Shown in pieces: positions 25,285-34,482 of a stretch of DNA of 37,089 bases; the first letter of the stretch is position 1; each line of letters starts with the position of its first letter. The DNA comes from JANQLU01 sp964434955. Its GTDB lineage: Bacteria; Planctomycetota; Planctomycetia; Pirellulales; Pirellulaceae. The stretch is from NCBI GenBank assembly GCA_964434955.1, contig CAYSXI010000030.1, positions 1 to 37,089 on the forward strand, given 5' to 3'. A program made the position numbers and the translations under genes. Under the pieces are notes generated by a model that ran no database searches, was not told the DNA's origin, and saw only the letters and a list, made by a program, of their open reading frames with translations.

Positions 25285-25824
25285 CTAGCCTGCGTCGATC
25301 ATATCGACCAACTTATGAACGGTGTTGAGGTTCCGACCGGTCGCGCAGACACCGAGCACCGATTCCGCCTTGACGGCCAGCTTGGATCGCGCGATCCCAT
25401 CGGGCGCGAACAAGTAAAAGACGCGGTTTAATAGTTGGTACTTTTCAGTCTTTCCTTGAAGGTCGTCCAGCCGACCCAAATCAGGAGCTTTCGGATTTTT
25501 CGCAAGAAAAAGAAAGTGAATTGACTTGGGGTCCTTATCGGCTTGCGGAAAAGGATTGGCGTCCAGCGCGTCTTTCAGTTCCTTCGCCTTCAAGAGTAAT
25601 ACAAAGGTATCGATTCCCGTCGCTTCCTGGATGGCCTGCTCAATCCGGTTCGCCAAGTCCCGGGAACTTCGAGTTTTGGATTCCAATAATGCGTTTCCCG
25701 ATTGAATGTATGTCTGTACATTGTCGCAACCAATCCCGTGAAGAATTTCCTTCAGGGTGGCCATGGGGAGCTTGTTTTTGCCGCCAACATTGATGCCCCG
25801 AAACAATGCAATCCAAAGTGCCAT
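25285..25824 (-). CDS. DUF1697 family protein
   Basis: The product is 179 residues. The N-terminus MALWIALFRGINVGGKNKLP and the following segment (VQTYIQSGNALLES) are the signature of DUF1697, a widespread soluble family of unknown function. The family's usual length is about 170-180 residues, so the gene looks complete. No signal peptide is present. The next gene upstream is divergent, about 70 bp away, so the two may share a promoter region. Function unknown. Confidence 0.9.
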   Translation of the reverse strand: MALWIALFRGINVGGKNKLPMATLKEILHGIGCDNVQTYIQSGNALLESKTRSSRDLANRIEQAIQEATGIDTFVLLLKAKELKDALDANPFPQADKDPKSIHFLFLAKNPKAPDLGRLDDLQGKTEKYQLLNRVFYLFAPDGIARSKLAVKAESVLGVCATGRNLNTVHKLVDMIDAG

Positions 25825-25895
25825 GTTTTTTTGTCAATTCGAAAACCAAGCGGACGAACAACTCGTAGAATGAATATTGAAAGGCAGGCAAAGCA

Positions 25896-27230
25896 ATGAC
25901 GCAAGTTCCTCGGAGGAGGCCACGGGTCGTAATCCTCGGCGGAGGCTTTGCGGGACTCAAGGCGGCCCGAGTCCTGCGGAAAGCATCGGTCGATATCACC
26001 TTGATCGATCGTCGAAACTTTCATTTATTTCAGCCGCTTCTCTATCAAGTCGCCACGGGCGGACTTTCTCCGGCAAACATCGCGGGTCCGATCCGGAGCA
26101 TTCTTCGACGGCAAAAAAATTGTTCCGTGAGGCTGGGCGAGGCGATTGGAATCGATCAGGAGTCTCAACAGGTCGTCTTGAAGGATGGCCGGGTCGATTT
26201 TGATTGGCTGATTGTGGCGACCGGCGCAACGCATTCCTATTTTGGCAACGATCAATGGCAAGAATGGGCGCCGGGACTGAAAACCGTCGAGGACGCAACG
26301 CGAATTCGTCGCAAAGTACTTCATGCATTTGAAATGGCGGAACGCGAAGACGATCCCGAAGAAAGGAAACGTCATTTGAATTTTGCCGTCATTGGAGCTG
26401 GTCCGACCGGAGTCGAACTGGCTGGGGCCATCGCTGAATTGCGTCGTCACACGTTGAAACACGACTTCCGAAACATTGATCCATCGGAGGCCCGCGTCAT
26501 TCTGATCGATATGCAGGATCGCGTCCTGAGCACCTTTGATCCGACGCTTTCATCGAAAGCAAGGAATTCGCTGGAGAAGCTTGGCGTGGAACTGCAACTC
26601 AAAACGCGGGTGGTTGATATCAAAGAAAGCTCATTGACGATTGAAAAAGACGGCGAACCGAGTCACATTGCGACGCGATCCGTTATTTGGGCTGCGGGAG
26701 TTCAAGCGAGTCCGCTCGCCAAAGTGATTGCGGATTCGACGGGAAGCCCGACCGACCGCGCGGGACGCCTCCAGGTCCGACCCGATTGCAGCTTGGAAGA
26801 TTGCGATAACATCTTTGCCATTGGTGACATTGCCTGCTATCTCGACCAACACAACAACCCTTTACCGGGAATGGCACCGGTAGCGATCCAACAGGGAGAG
26901 TTTGTGGCAAAGCTGATTCGTCGTCGGCTTAAAGATCCACAAGCGACGTTGGAGTTCCAGTACCAAAACCCGGGCCAATTGGCGACGATCGGGCGAAGCG
27001 CTGCGGTAGCCGAAATCGGTCCCCGCCGTTTCTCGGGCTATTTTGCTTGGCTGGTGTGGCTAGTTGTTCACCTGATGCAAATCGTCCAACATCAGAACCG
27101 GGTCCTCGTTTTCGTCCAGTGGGCCTGGAGCTACATGACCTTCAATCGATCGGCGCGGCTGATTACCGAGAACCAAGAAGATCTGAATGCGTCAGAAGAA
27201 GTAAAACGCTTGGAGGAAGCTCACCACTGA
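25896..27230 (+). CDS. ndh: Type II NADH dehydrogenase (NDH-2)
   Basis: The product is 444 residues. An N-terminal FAD-binding loop VVILGGGFAGLKAA (about 11-24) and a second nucleotide-binding loop AVIGAGPTGVELAG (about 164-177) are present, plus the FAIGD motif (307-311) that contacts FAD. The C-terminus (about 378-422, around FAWLVWLVVHLMQIVQ) is an amphipathic segment that docks NDH-2 to the membrane. The enzyme oxidises NADH and reduces quinone without pumping protons. Length and motif order match the family; the gene symbol is by family. It would feed electrons into the quinone pool that NrfHA, elsewhere in the window, could drain. Confidence 0.9.
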   Translation: MTQVPRRRPRVVILGGGFAGLKAARVLRKASVDITLIDRRNFHLFQPLLYQVATGGLSPANIAGPIRSILRRQKNCSVRLGEAIGIDQESQQVVLKDGRVDFDWLIVATGATHSYFGNDQWQEWAPGLKTVEDATRIRRKVLHAFEMAEREDDPEERKRHLNFAVIGAGPTGVELAGAIAELRRHTLKHDFRNIDPSEARVILIDMQDRVLSTFDPTLSSKARNSLEKLGVELQLKTRVVDIKESSLTIEKDGEPSHIATRSVIWAAGVQASPLAKVIADSTGSPTDRAGRLQVRPDCSLEDCDNIFAIGDIACYLDQHNNPLPGMAPVAIQQGEFVAKLIRRRLKDPQATLEFQYQNPGQLATIGRSAAVAEIGPRRFSGYFAWLVWLVVHLMQIVQHQNRVLVFVQWAWSYMTFNRSARLITENQEDLNASEEVKRLEEAHH

Positions 27231-27444
27231 CCAATCGTTTGCCTTCCGAAAACGTCGAACCATTTCGGTTCACGGGAAACGACTGCCGAAGGCGCCCTTC
27301 CGGGGTCAACCCGCGCGCAGAATCGTCCCGTTCTGACGGATCGATTTCTAATAGCCGCCTACGCTCGAAAACTCACTATAATGAGCAATCACCTCAATTG
27401 TTTTGCTTTGTTTGTTCGCCTGGCACGACCTGGAGTTGTTTGCA

Positions 27445-28437
27445 ATGAATCATCTTTGGATCCGACATTCAGCCCTTCTTTTGTTGGTGGTTTTCACAGC
27501 AAGCGCATCGGCACAGAAACGAACGCCAAAGACCGAGGCCAAGACGCTTCTCGTCGTCACGGTCAGCGTGGATTGGGAAGGAAGAGACCTAACCGAGCGT
27601 AACTTGAAGGCCTTTGAAAACTTCCGGGAAAAATTCCCCAAGGTCCCGCTGACACATTTCTTGAATGCGGCCTATTACACCCGAAGTAAGGACGCTGATA
27701 AGCAAACCAAACTAATTCGTCGCACGATTCGTGACGGCGACGAGATCGGGCTTCATATTCACTGTTGGCGAACCCTTGTCGAAAAATCCGGCGTCAAATA
27801 CCGCGCTTTGCCGACGTTCTGGTCGGCAAAGCGCCCGGCCCGAAAAGGCGCCAACGGCGACGAAGGCCATGAAGTTGAATTGGCCGCATACGAAGCCGAA
27901 GAAGTCGAAAAGTTGGCGAGAACTTCGACAAAGATTTTGAAGGAGAACGGATTCGAAGTTTCGAAAAGCTTCCGCGCCGCAGGCTGGGTGGCTTCGAAAG
28001 ATGTCTTGCTGGGAGTTCGAAAAGCCGGATTTGAGGTCGACTCGTCAGCGACGGACCGCAAATGGCACGAAGAAGAAATCGCCAAGTACGCGATCTACGA
28101 ACGCATCGGGGAAGTTTGGCCGAAGGTTACCAAGCAAACGCAGCCCTATGTAATCAAGACGGAAGCAGGTGATCTGCTTGAAATGCCCGATACCGGCGCC
28201 TTAGCCGACTACGTCAATGCGGAAGAAATGGACATTCACTTGAAAGAGGCTTTCGACCAGGCCAAAAAGGACGGCAAGGTTCGGTTTGTTCACATCGGCT
28301 TTCACCAGGAAACGGCGAGCCGATACGTGAAGCGTGTCGCCGACTGCCTCGCCAAATGGCAGGATGTTGAAGGCGTCGAGTTCTTGACGCTCGAAAATGC
28401 CGCCAAAAAAGCCTCGAGCAAGCCCAAGCTTCCTTGA
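27445..28437 (+). CDS. Secreted NodB-like polysaccharide deacetylase family protein
   Basis: The ATG at 27445, not the one at 27403, is chosen because a Sec signal (IRHSALLLLVVFTASASAQ) follows and GGAG precedes it at about ten bases. The product is 330 residues. The fold signature is that of polysaccharide deacetylases: VSVDWEGR with D43 and E45, a metal-binding-type GLHIHCW (H104, H106) and a later RAAGW motif. The canonical second motif HSxxH is replaced by HxH, so it belongs to an outlying subgroup and activity is not certain. It probably acts on extracellular glycans. TATAAT occurs at 27377-27382, but no good -35 accompanies it. Confidence 0.8.
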   Translation: MNHLWIRHSALLLLVVFTASASAQKRTPKTEAKTLLVVTVSVDWEGRDLTERNLKAFENFREKFPKVPLTHFLNAAYYTRSKDADKQTKLIRRTIRDGDEIGLHIHCWRTLVEKSGVKYRALPTFWSAKRPARKGANGDEGHEVELAAYEAEEVEKLARTSTKILKENGFEVSKSFRAAGWVASKDVLLGVRKAGFEVDSSATDRKWHEEEIAKYAIYERIGEVWPKVTKQTQPYVIKTEAGDLLEMPDTGALADYVNAEEMDIHLKEAFDQAKKDGKVRFVHIGFHQETASRYVKRVADCLAKWQDVEGVEFLTLENAAKKASSKPKLP

Positions 28438-28548
28438 AGTGAACGAATCCATCTTTAGCAACACCCGAAAGGTAAGGCTTCGAATCACGTCTAAGAGAAG
28501 AAACCGAGCACCGACGCGCGTTGAGTTGGAACCCCAAGAGAAACCATC

Positions 28549-29178
28549 ATGAATATGACGCAAGGACCACCGCGCGGACCACGACCGAATCACTTCAATC
28601 AACCGACGGGAAAACCCGAGCAGAAACTGAGCTACTCGGTCGTCGGGGCCATCATCGGCGCTATTCAGCTGTTGCTGATTCCTGTCTCGATCTATTTTTG
28701 GATCCAACTTGGCTTCGGATTGACGAAAGGTTGGATATTCATTTGGGGCCTGTTGAATTTCGCGATTTGCGGACCGATCGTGGTGATCGCCTCTCTACCC
28801 AAAGCCTTTTCGTTTCTTCTGGGGCCCCCGCACTTGAGGAAAAAGTGGCTGCTTCTCCAGATGTCGGCCTGGATTGCAACGATCTTCATGCTTTCCTTGT
28901 CCTCGGCAATCATCATGCATTTCTTTTACAAGGACCTGGTCGAGGCCGTTGTGTTTTCGGCTTTCGGTTGCATCGTAATGGGTATCGGGTTTTATCTTAT
29001 CGCGATGGCTCAAATGCCGGCCGAGTTTTTCGACCAGGACATGATGGGCATCAAGATCAAGAAGTTTCTGGGATGTCAGACAAGTGATGGCGTTGCGATC
29101 CGTTGTATTCTCGGCGCAATCGCCTTTTTCTTTATCGGCTTGGGAATCATTGCGACCCCGGTCGCTGTTTTCAATTAG
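28549..29178 (+). CDS. Small multi-pass membrane protein
   Basis: The product is 209 residues with a Pro/Asn/Gln-rich N-terminus of about 27 residues and about five transmembrane helices. The strongest are around residues 29-52, 59-80 and 183-207. Charged loops such as LGPPHLRKKW and DQDMMGIKIKK lie between them. No signature for a transporter or enzyme is seen. The ATG at 28549 follows GAGAAACCATC. Function unknown. Confidence 0.8.
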   Translation: MNMTQGPPRGPRPNHFNQPTGKPEQKLSYSVVGAIIGAIQLLLIPVSIYFWIQLGFGLTKGWIFIWGLLNFAICGPIVVIASLPKAFSFLLGPPHLRKKWLLLQMSAWIATIFMLSLSSAIIMHFFYKDLVEAVVFSAFGCIVMGIGFYLIAMAQMPAEFFDQDMMGIKIKKFLGCQTSDGVAIRCILGAIAFFFIGLGIIATPVAVFN

Positions 29179-29414
29179 GACCGGTCCGCCTGATGGGCTT
29201 TCGCTGCACCCACGGCAACGTACGAGGACCGTCATAGGCTTCGTCGCACATTTCTTTTGAGTGAGCTGAAACAAACCAGCCGGGGCATTTCGACGGGGCA
29301 GGAAGCTCGCGACTGGCTTCGAAAATATATCCAACTACGATAGAAGAATTCCCGGATAATCAACCAATTTGCCGAACGCGCCTGCTCGGCTGAACTTATT
29401 TAGATTGAAGATCG

Positions 29415-32400
29415 ATGCACAAAACAGCTCTTGTATCTGGCTTGGCTCTGGCTTTTGTCCTTCCTGTTTTCTCGGGAGCATTATTCGCGCAATCCGAATC
29501 CGAGAAACCAAAGCAAACTCTCAGTGAGACATTCAAAGTCGTGAAGTGGCGGAACATTGGCCCCTTTCGCGGCGGCCGATCGGTTTGCGCATCCGGGGTA
29601 CCGGGCGACTCGCAAACTTACTTTATGGGAACCACCGGCGGCGGACTTTGGAAAACCGATGACGCCGGACAACACTGGAGCAACGTGTCGGACGGCTTTT
29701 TCAAGACGGGATCCGTGGGCGCTGTTGCCGTTTCTGAAAGCGACCCCAACGTCATCTACGTGGGAATGGGCGAGCATGCTCCGCGGGGCATCATGACGTC
29801 ACACGGCGATGGCGTCTACAAGTCAACCGACTCGGGAAAGACATGGAAACACCTTGGCCTCGCCGAAACTCAACATATTTCGCGAATCGTGATTCACCCA
29901 AAGAATCCGAATGTTGTTTTTGTGGCCGCGCAAGGTGCGTTGCACGCCGCAACTCAGGAGCGGGGAATTTACAAAACGACCGATGGAGGCAAAACGTGGA
30001 AGCGAGTTCACTTCGTTAACGAACGAAGCGGTTGCTCCGAACTGTCAATGGATATGAATAACCCGGACGTCCTCTACGCGACGATGTGGGAACATCAACG
30101 AAAACCGTGGATCGTCATCAGTGGCGGCGAAGGCAGCGGCGTGTACAAATCCGACGATGCAGGCGAATCATGGAAGCCCATCCACGAAGGACTCCCGAAA
30201 GAAAAAGGGAAAATGGCGATCGCAGTTTCCCGGTCCAATTCGGAAAAAGTTTATGCGCTTGTTGAAAGCGACAGCCAGAAAGAAAAAGGAGGACTCTTTG
30301 TCTCAGCCAACGCTGGCAAAAGCTGGAGTCGAGTCAGCAAGGATCACCGATTGATTCAGCGGGCCTGGTATTACACCGAGGTTTTCGTTGACCCCAATGA
30401 TGAAAACACGGTCTACGTCTTGAGCGCTCCGGCGCTTCGGTCCATCGACGGCGGAAAAAGTTGGGAAACGCTTTCGGGTACGCATGGCGACTATCACGAC
30501 CTTTGGATCAACCCAAACAACTCAAAAAACATGGTCATCGCCAACGACGGTGGAGCTGCAATCACGTTCAACTATGCAAAAAGCTGGTCCCGGCAAAGCA
30601 ACATGCCAACCGCGCAACTCTATCGCGTGAACGTCGACAACCAGTTTCCCTATCGAGTCTACGCGGGCCAACAGGATAACTCATCGATTCGGATTGCCAG
30701 CATGGAGATGGGCGGATTTGGCATCACGGAAAAAAGCTGGGACGCCTCGGCCGGCGGCGAGAGTGCGTTTCTGGCCTTTGATCCCGACAACCCGCGCTAC
30801 GTGCTGGGCGGAAGTTACCTTGGCACCATTAACGTCCTTGATACCCAGGCTGCTGCCGGGACAAAAATCATGTCGTCGCCAATTCAATACCTGGGCCGTG
30901 CGGCGCGCGATATGAAATACTTGTTCAATTGGAATGCGCCCATCATCTGGTCGAAGCATGAACCCAACACCTACTACCATGCCGCTCAGTACTTGCTTCG
31001 AACTCGCGATCGAGGTCAATCCTGGGAAAAAGTTTCACCGGACTTAACCAGGAACCAGGACAACAAACAAGGGAAGGGCGGGGGACCTTATACGGTGGAG
31101 GCCGTTGGAGCGGAAAATTACGGCACCATCAGCTATGTCGCTGAGTCGCCTCATGAAAAAGGGGTGATCTGGACGGGGAGTGACGATGGACTCGTGCACC
31201 TCACCCGCGACGGAGGCAAAACCTGGAACAATGTCACGCCCGAAGACCTCGAAGAGTGTTTGATCAACGCGATTGAAATTTCGCCGCACGACAAAGGTAC
31301 AGCGTACATTGCAACCACCCGATACAAGTTTAACGACAAACGACCAGGACTTTATAAGACGAATGACTATGGAAAAACCTGGACGCCGATCAACGACGGC
31401 ATCCCCAACGGGTCATTCACGCGCGTGGTTCGGGAAGATGACAAACGCAGAGGCTTGTTGTTTGCAGGGACTGAAACCGGCCTGTATCTCTCATGGGATG
31501 ATGGCAAGCAGTGGAAGCCGTTTCAACTCAACCTTCCGGTCACGCCGATTCTTGATTTGATCATTCGCCATGGAGATGTGATCGTTGCTACCTCGGGACG
31601 ATCCTTTTGGATTCTTGATGACCTTGAACTGATTCGGCAAATTGACAAACGCAATGAAGCGTTTCATCTTTTCCAACCCGCATCGAGCTTTCTTTCCAAT
31701 CACGGCAGCCAACTGAACGGTAACAACCCGAATTTCAATGGCTCCAGTCAATTACGCGGCGTGAATCCAGCGAACGGAATTGTGTTTTACTTCAACCTAC
31801 CCGAGCTGGACGAAAAGGCGGACGTGAGCCTAGAGATTCTCGACCAGCGGGGCAAGCCCGTGAATCGATTCAGCTCGAAAAAACCCAAAGGCTTTCAACG
31901 TTACGCGGGTGGGCCGTCTCCCGATCCCACGCTTCCCAAGAAAAAAGGCCTCAATCGATTCGTTTGGAACATGCGTCACGCCACCATGCCCGGCATTCCA
32001 ACAGCCTATATCGAAGGAAGCTATCGGCGCCACAAGGCGATTCCCGGCAAATACACGGCGACCTTGACGGTCGGCGACAAAAAACAAACGGCGACTTTTG
32101 AGATTCTCAAAAATCCGCTTTACCCGACGACGGATCGTGAATATGCCGAGTACCACCAATTCATGACCGAGATGGAAACAAACCTAACTTCGATGCATGA
32201 AACGACGAATCAACTTTTCAAGGTTCAAAACCAGCTCAACAAATTGCTGGGCACATTGCCTGAGGAAAAAAATCTTGAGCCGTTGAAAAAGAATGGAAAA
32301 GCGTTGTTGGAAAAGTTGAAAAAGTGGGACGAGGAAATGGTCCAACGAAAATCCAAGGCCTACGATGACGTTGAGAATTTCCCGAACAAGTTTACGGCGG

Positions 32401-32594
32401 AGTACTTATTCCTGATCAATCAAACGGAAAGCGACATTCCGCGCGTGACCGTGGCATGCAAAGAACGTCGCAAGGAACTCGACGCCCAATGGAAAAAGTT
32501 GAATCAGCAGGCAAACGTTTTGATGAAAAAGGACATCCCTGCCTTCAATCAACAACTTTGGCAGAAAAGAATTGGCGCCCTCTGGGCCAAGTAG
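29415..32594 (+). CDS. Secreted Asp-box (BNR/VPS10-like) propeller protein
   Basis: The product is 1059 residues. A Sec signal (ALVSGLALAFVLPVFSGALF) ends near residue 25. About ten Asp-box repeats of the S-x-D-x-G-x-T-W type follow, including TDDAGQHW, STDSGKTW, TTDGGKTW, SDDAGESW, SIDGGKSW, TRDGGKTW and TNDYGKTW. These are the hallmark of a beta propeller of the sortilin/BNR glycosyl hydrolase-like class. After the propeller (about residue 700) is a beta-rich and then helical C-terminal region with a long Lys/Glu-rich stretch. Such proteins are common in Bacteroidetes and planctomycetes and are often labelled glycosyl hydrolase, but no catalytic residues can be assigned. Location is extracytoplasmic. 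Monocistronic. Confidence 0.9.
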   Translation: MHKTALVSGLALAFVLPVFSGALFAQSESEKPKQTLSETFKVVKWRNIGPFRGGRSVCASGVPGDSQTYFMGTTGGGLWKTDDAGQHWSNVSDGFFKTGSVGAVAVSESDPNVIYVGMGEHAPRGIMTSHGDGVYKSTDSGKTWKHLGLAETQHISRIVIHPKNPNVVFVAAQGALHAATQERGIYKTTDGGKTWKRVHFVNERSGCSELSMDMNNPDVLYATMWEHQRKPWIVISGGEGSGVYKSDDAGESWKPIHEGLPKEKGKMAIAVSRSNSEKVYALVESDSQKEKGGLFVSANAGKSWSRVSKDHRLIQRAWYYTEVFVDPNDENTVYVLSAPALRSIDGGKSWETLSGTHGDYHDLWINPNNSKNMVIANDGGAAITFNYAKSWSRQSNMPTAQLYRVNVDNQFPYRVYAGQQDNSSIRIASMEMGGFGITEKSWDASAGGESAFLAFDPDNPRYVLGGSYLGTINVLDTQAAAGTKIMSSPIQYLGRAARDMKYLFNWNAPIIWSKHEPNTYYHAAQYLLRTRDRGQSWEKVSPDLTRNQDNKQGKGGGPYTVEAVGAENYGTISYVAESPHEKGVIWTGSDDGLVHLTRDGGKTWNNVTPEDLEECLINAIEISPHDKGTAYIATTRYKFNDKRPGLYKTNDYGKTWTPINDGIPNGSFTRVVREDDKRRGLLFAGTETGLYLSWDDGKQWKPFQLNLPVTPILDLIIRHGDVIVATSGRSFWILDDLELIRQIDKRNEAFHLFQPASSFLSNHGSQLNGNNPNFNGSSQLRGVNPANGIVFYFNLPELDEKADVSLEILDQRGKPVNRFSSKKPKGFQRYAGGPSPDPTLPKKKGLNRFVWNMRHATMPGIPTAYIEGSYRRHKAIPGKYTATLTVGDKKQTATFEILKNPLYPTTDREYAEYHQFMTEMETNLTSMHETTNQLFKVQNQLNKLLGTLPEEKNLEPLKKNGKALLEKLKKWDEEMVQRKSKAYDDVENFPNKFTAEYLFLINQTESDIPRVTVACKERRKELDAQWKKLNQQANVLMKKDIPAFNQQLWQKRIGALWAK

Positions 32595-32993
32595 TGCTTT
32601 GATAAAGGCAGGCTCTCGAATCTAGTTCCTGCCATTCAACGTGAGGTCGATCCGGGCCAAATGAGCCGGCGATCGCAAAATTGTCATCCGATGGCGAGAT
32701 CGTGGTGGCGTGACCGCGGTGGTGCGCGTCACTGGTGTTCCGCAATCGATCGGATGCTCCGTCTGCGCTGATGCCGAGCTCGAACCTCCATACGCTCATT
32801 CACGTTGGAAATGGCTGGGAACAGGATCGGGCTTTCTCGTTACCGGGATTCCAGCTTCGCGAAGGCTGGCTTGTCAAGCAAATCCGCAGTTTTATCAAGA
32901 ATTCTTCGCGGGTTTTGGGGACTCACGGAAACAGGCATTCAGATCGGCTATTTCCGGAAACAAACACGTCTTTTCCTTAGAGTGAGTCTCGAT
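32595..32993. other. Intergenic region, no supported gene
   Basis: These 399 bases lie between the Asp-box gene and the S41 peptidase. The peptidase frame is open back to 32805, but the signal peptide begins at 32994 and the extension lacks a signal or family match. I see no terminator or clear promoter. Confidence 0.45.
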
Positions 32994-34460
32994 ATGCAAC
33001 GCTTCCTCGTGTTCTTGCTTATTTGCGCTTCCACCATCTCCATTCAATCGAGTGTCTTGTCTCAAACGGACAAATCTCCACCGAAGAACAAAACTCAAGA
33101 TGTATTGAATGAGAAAAGCAAAAAACAAGTGATTGATGCCTTTGTCAAATCATTGCAAGGAACCTACCTGTATCCGGATCGGATTGCCGGCATCCAAAAA
33201 CACCTTCAGTCGCAATGGAAATCGGGGGCCTACAAGGAACCGAAAAGCCACTTCGCATTTGCCCAGAAGCTCTCCGGTGACATCCGCGCCTACACGAACG
33301 ATCTCCATTTCTCGATACGCCATTCCGGCGGCGACGGCTCGCGGTTTGGCGCGATTCGACTTGGCCCCCAACGTTCGGGCCGACCAGGTAATTCCGGCGG
33401 CAGCCGTCCGCAACCACCGGTTCGAATTGGAAGTGGAGCCACCATCGACCCCGACTCACCGATCTTCAAGATGCTTCATGAGCAGTTTCGAAAGAACAAT
33501 TTCTCGATGCCCAAGCTCGAGGTGTTGCCAGGCAATGTCGGGTATCTGCGTTTGGATATGATGCCGCCTCTCGAAGTCGCTAAACCGACTGTGGATGCCG
33601 CGATGATGTTTCTTTCAAACACCGATGCGATGATCATTGACGTCCGCGATACGCCTGGAGGAGTCGGGGGATTTATTCCTTACCTGATGAGCTACTATTT
33701 TGAGGAGCCCGACAAAGTCCTTTACACACGGTACTTCGGTGCAGAAGACCGGACGGAAAAGTATCACACGCACAAAAAACTCGGTGGGAAAAGGCGACCT
33801 GACGTTCCCTTGTTTGTTCTGACGAGTCGTTCCACCGGTTCGGCGGCCGAAAACCTGTCGTTCACTTTGAAACATCACGGTCGGGCAGAAACCGTCGGCG
33901 AGACGACTCGGGGAGGCGGACACAGCGCTACCATGGTTCCGTTGATCGACGGGTTCACCGCGACAATTCCCATTGCCGATGTTATCCACCCGGTCACCGG
34001 AAAGGGATTCGACGGGGTCGGCGTGCTTCCCAGTCACAAGGTTGCGGCATCCGTCGCGCTGGAGCAAGCGCATGAATTGGCGCTGGAAAAGCTATTAACA
34101 GTCGCCAAGTCGTCGGCCAAGGCCAGCTTGCAGAAAACGCTGGACGAAGTCCGAGCCGCCAAGGAGCTCAAGAAATTGGGTAGCCGCTCGGAACAATTCC
34201 TGAAATCCTTTGTCGGGAATTACGGAAATCGAAACGTGTTTTTCGAAGCGGGAAAACTTCGTTATCAACGCGAAGGCGGACCGGCAGTGGATTTGATTCC
34301 AACGGGAAAAGATCGCTTTCGCCTGAAGACACCGGCTGGCGTTCGATCCGCCCTCGCCTTGCCCGACATCCGTTTTGATCGTGACAACGAAAAAAACGTG
34401 GTGGGGTTTTCCCTTATCCTCGACGGAAAAATCATCGAATCGGTCAAGCTAAAAAAATAG
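32994..34460 (+). CDS. Secreted S41 family serine peptidase (IRBP/C-terminal processing type)
   Basis: The ATG at 32994 starts a Sec signal (MQRFLVFLLICASTISIQ); an extended start at 32805 would bury it. The product is 488 residues. The N-terminal domain resembles the S41 helical domain (LQGTYLYPDRIAGIQKHLQS; DLHFSI at 103-108). The catalytic core has DVRDTPGG (about 216-223), and the nucleophile serine is likely S283 in SRSTGSAAEN. The C-terminal part (from about 390) is beta-rich, of the type that follows S41 domains. The final residues are encoded by a run of A (KLKK-stop) that also forms an arm of a shared hairpin with the converging nrfA gene. Confidence 0.88.
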   Translation: MQRFLVFLLICASTISIQSSVLSQTDKSPPKNKTQDVLNEKSKKQVIDAFVKSLQGTYLYPDRIAGIQKHLQSQWKSGAYKEPKSHFAFAQKLSGDIRAYTNDLHFSIRHSGGDGSRFGAIRLGPQRSGRPGNSGGSRPQPPVRIGSGATIDPDSPIFKMLHEQFRKNNFSMPKLEVLPGNVGYLRLDMMPPLEVAKPTVDAAMMFLSNTDAMIIDVRDTPGGVGGFIPYLMSYYFEEPDKVLYTRYFGAEDRTEKYHTHKKLGGKRRPDVPLFVLTSRSTGSAAENLSFTLKHHGRAETVGETTRGGGHSATMVPLIDGFTATIPIADVIHPVTGKGFDGVGVLPSHKVAASVALEQAHELALEKLLTVAKSSAKASLQKTLDEVRAAKELKKLGSRSEQFLKSFVGNYGNRNVFFEAGKLRYQREGGPAVDLIPTGKDRFRLKTPAGVRSALALPDIRFDRDNEKNVVGFSLILDGKIIESVKLKK

Positions 34461-34482
34461 TCGAGACGTAGCACGACTATTT
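34451..34482 (-). terminator. Terminator of the nrfHA operon, embedding both stop codons
   Basis: AAATAGTCG (34455-34463) and CGACTATTT (34474-34482) are perfectly complementary around a 10-base loop. On the minus strand the hairpin is followed by seven T residues (the A-run 34451-34457 on the plus strand), so it terminates nrfHA. The two arms contain the TAG stops of the converging S41 and nrfA genes. Confidence 0.78.

Noticed and set aside
27377..27382. TATAAT upstream of the deacetylase-like gene as a promoter
   Set aside because: No acceptable -35 at 16-18 bp upstream; kept only as a note in the gene entry.
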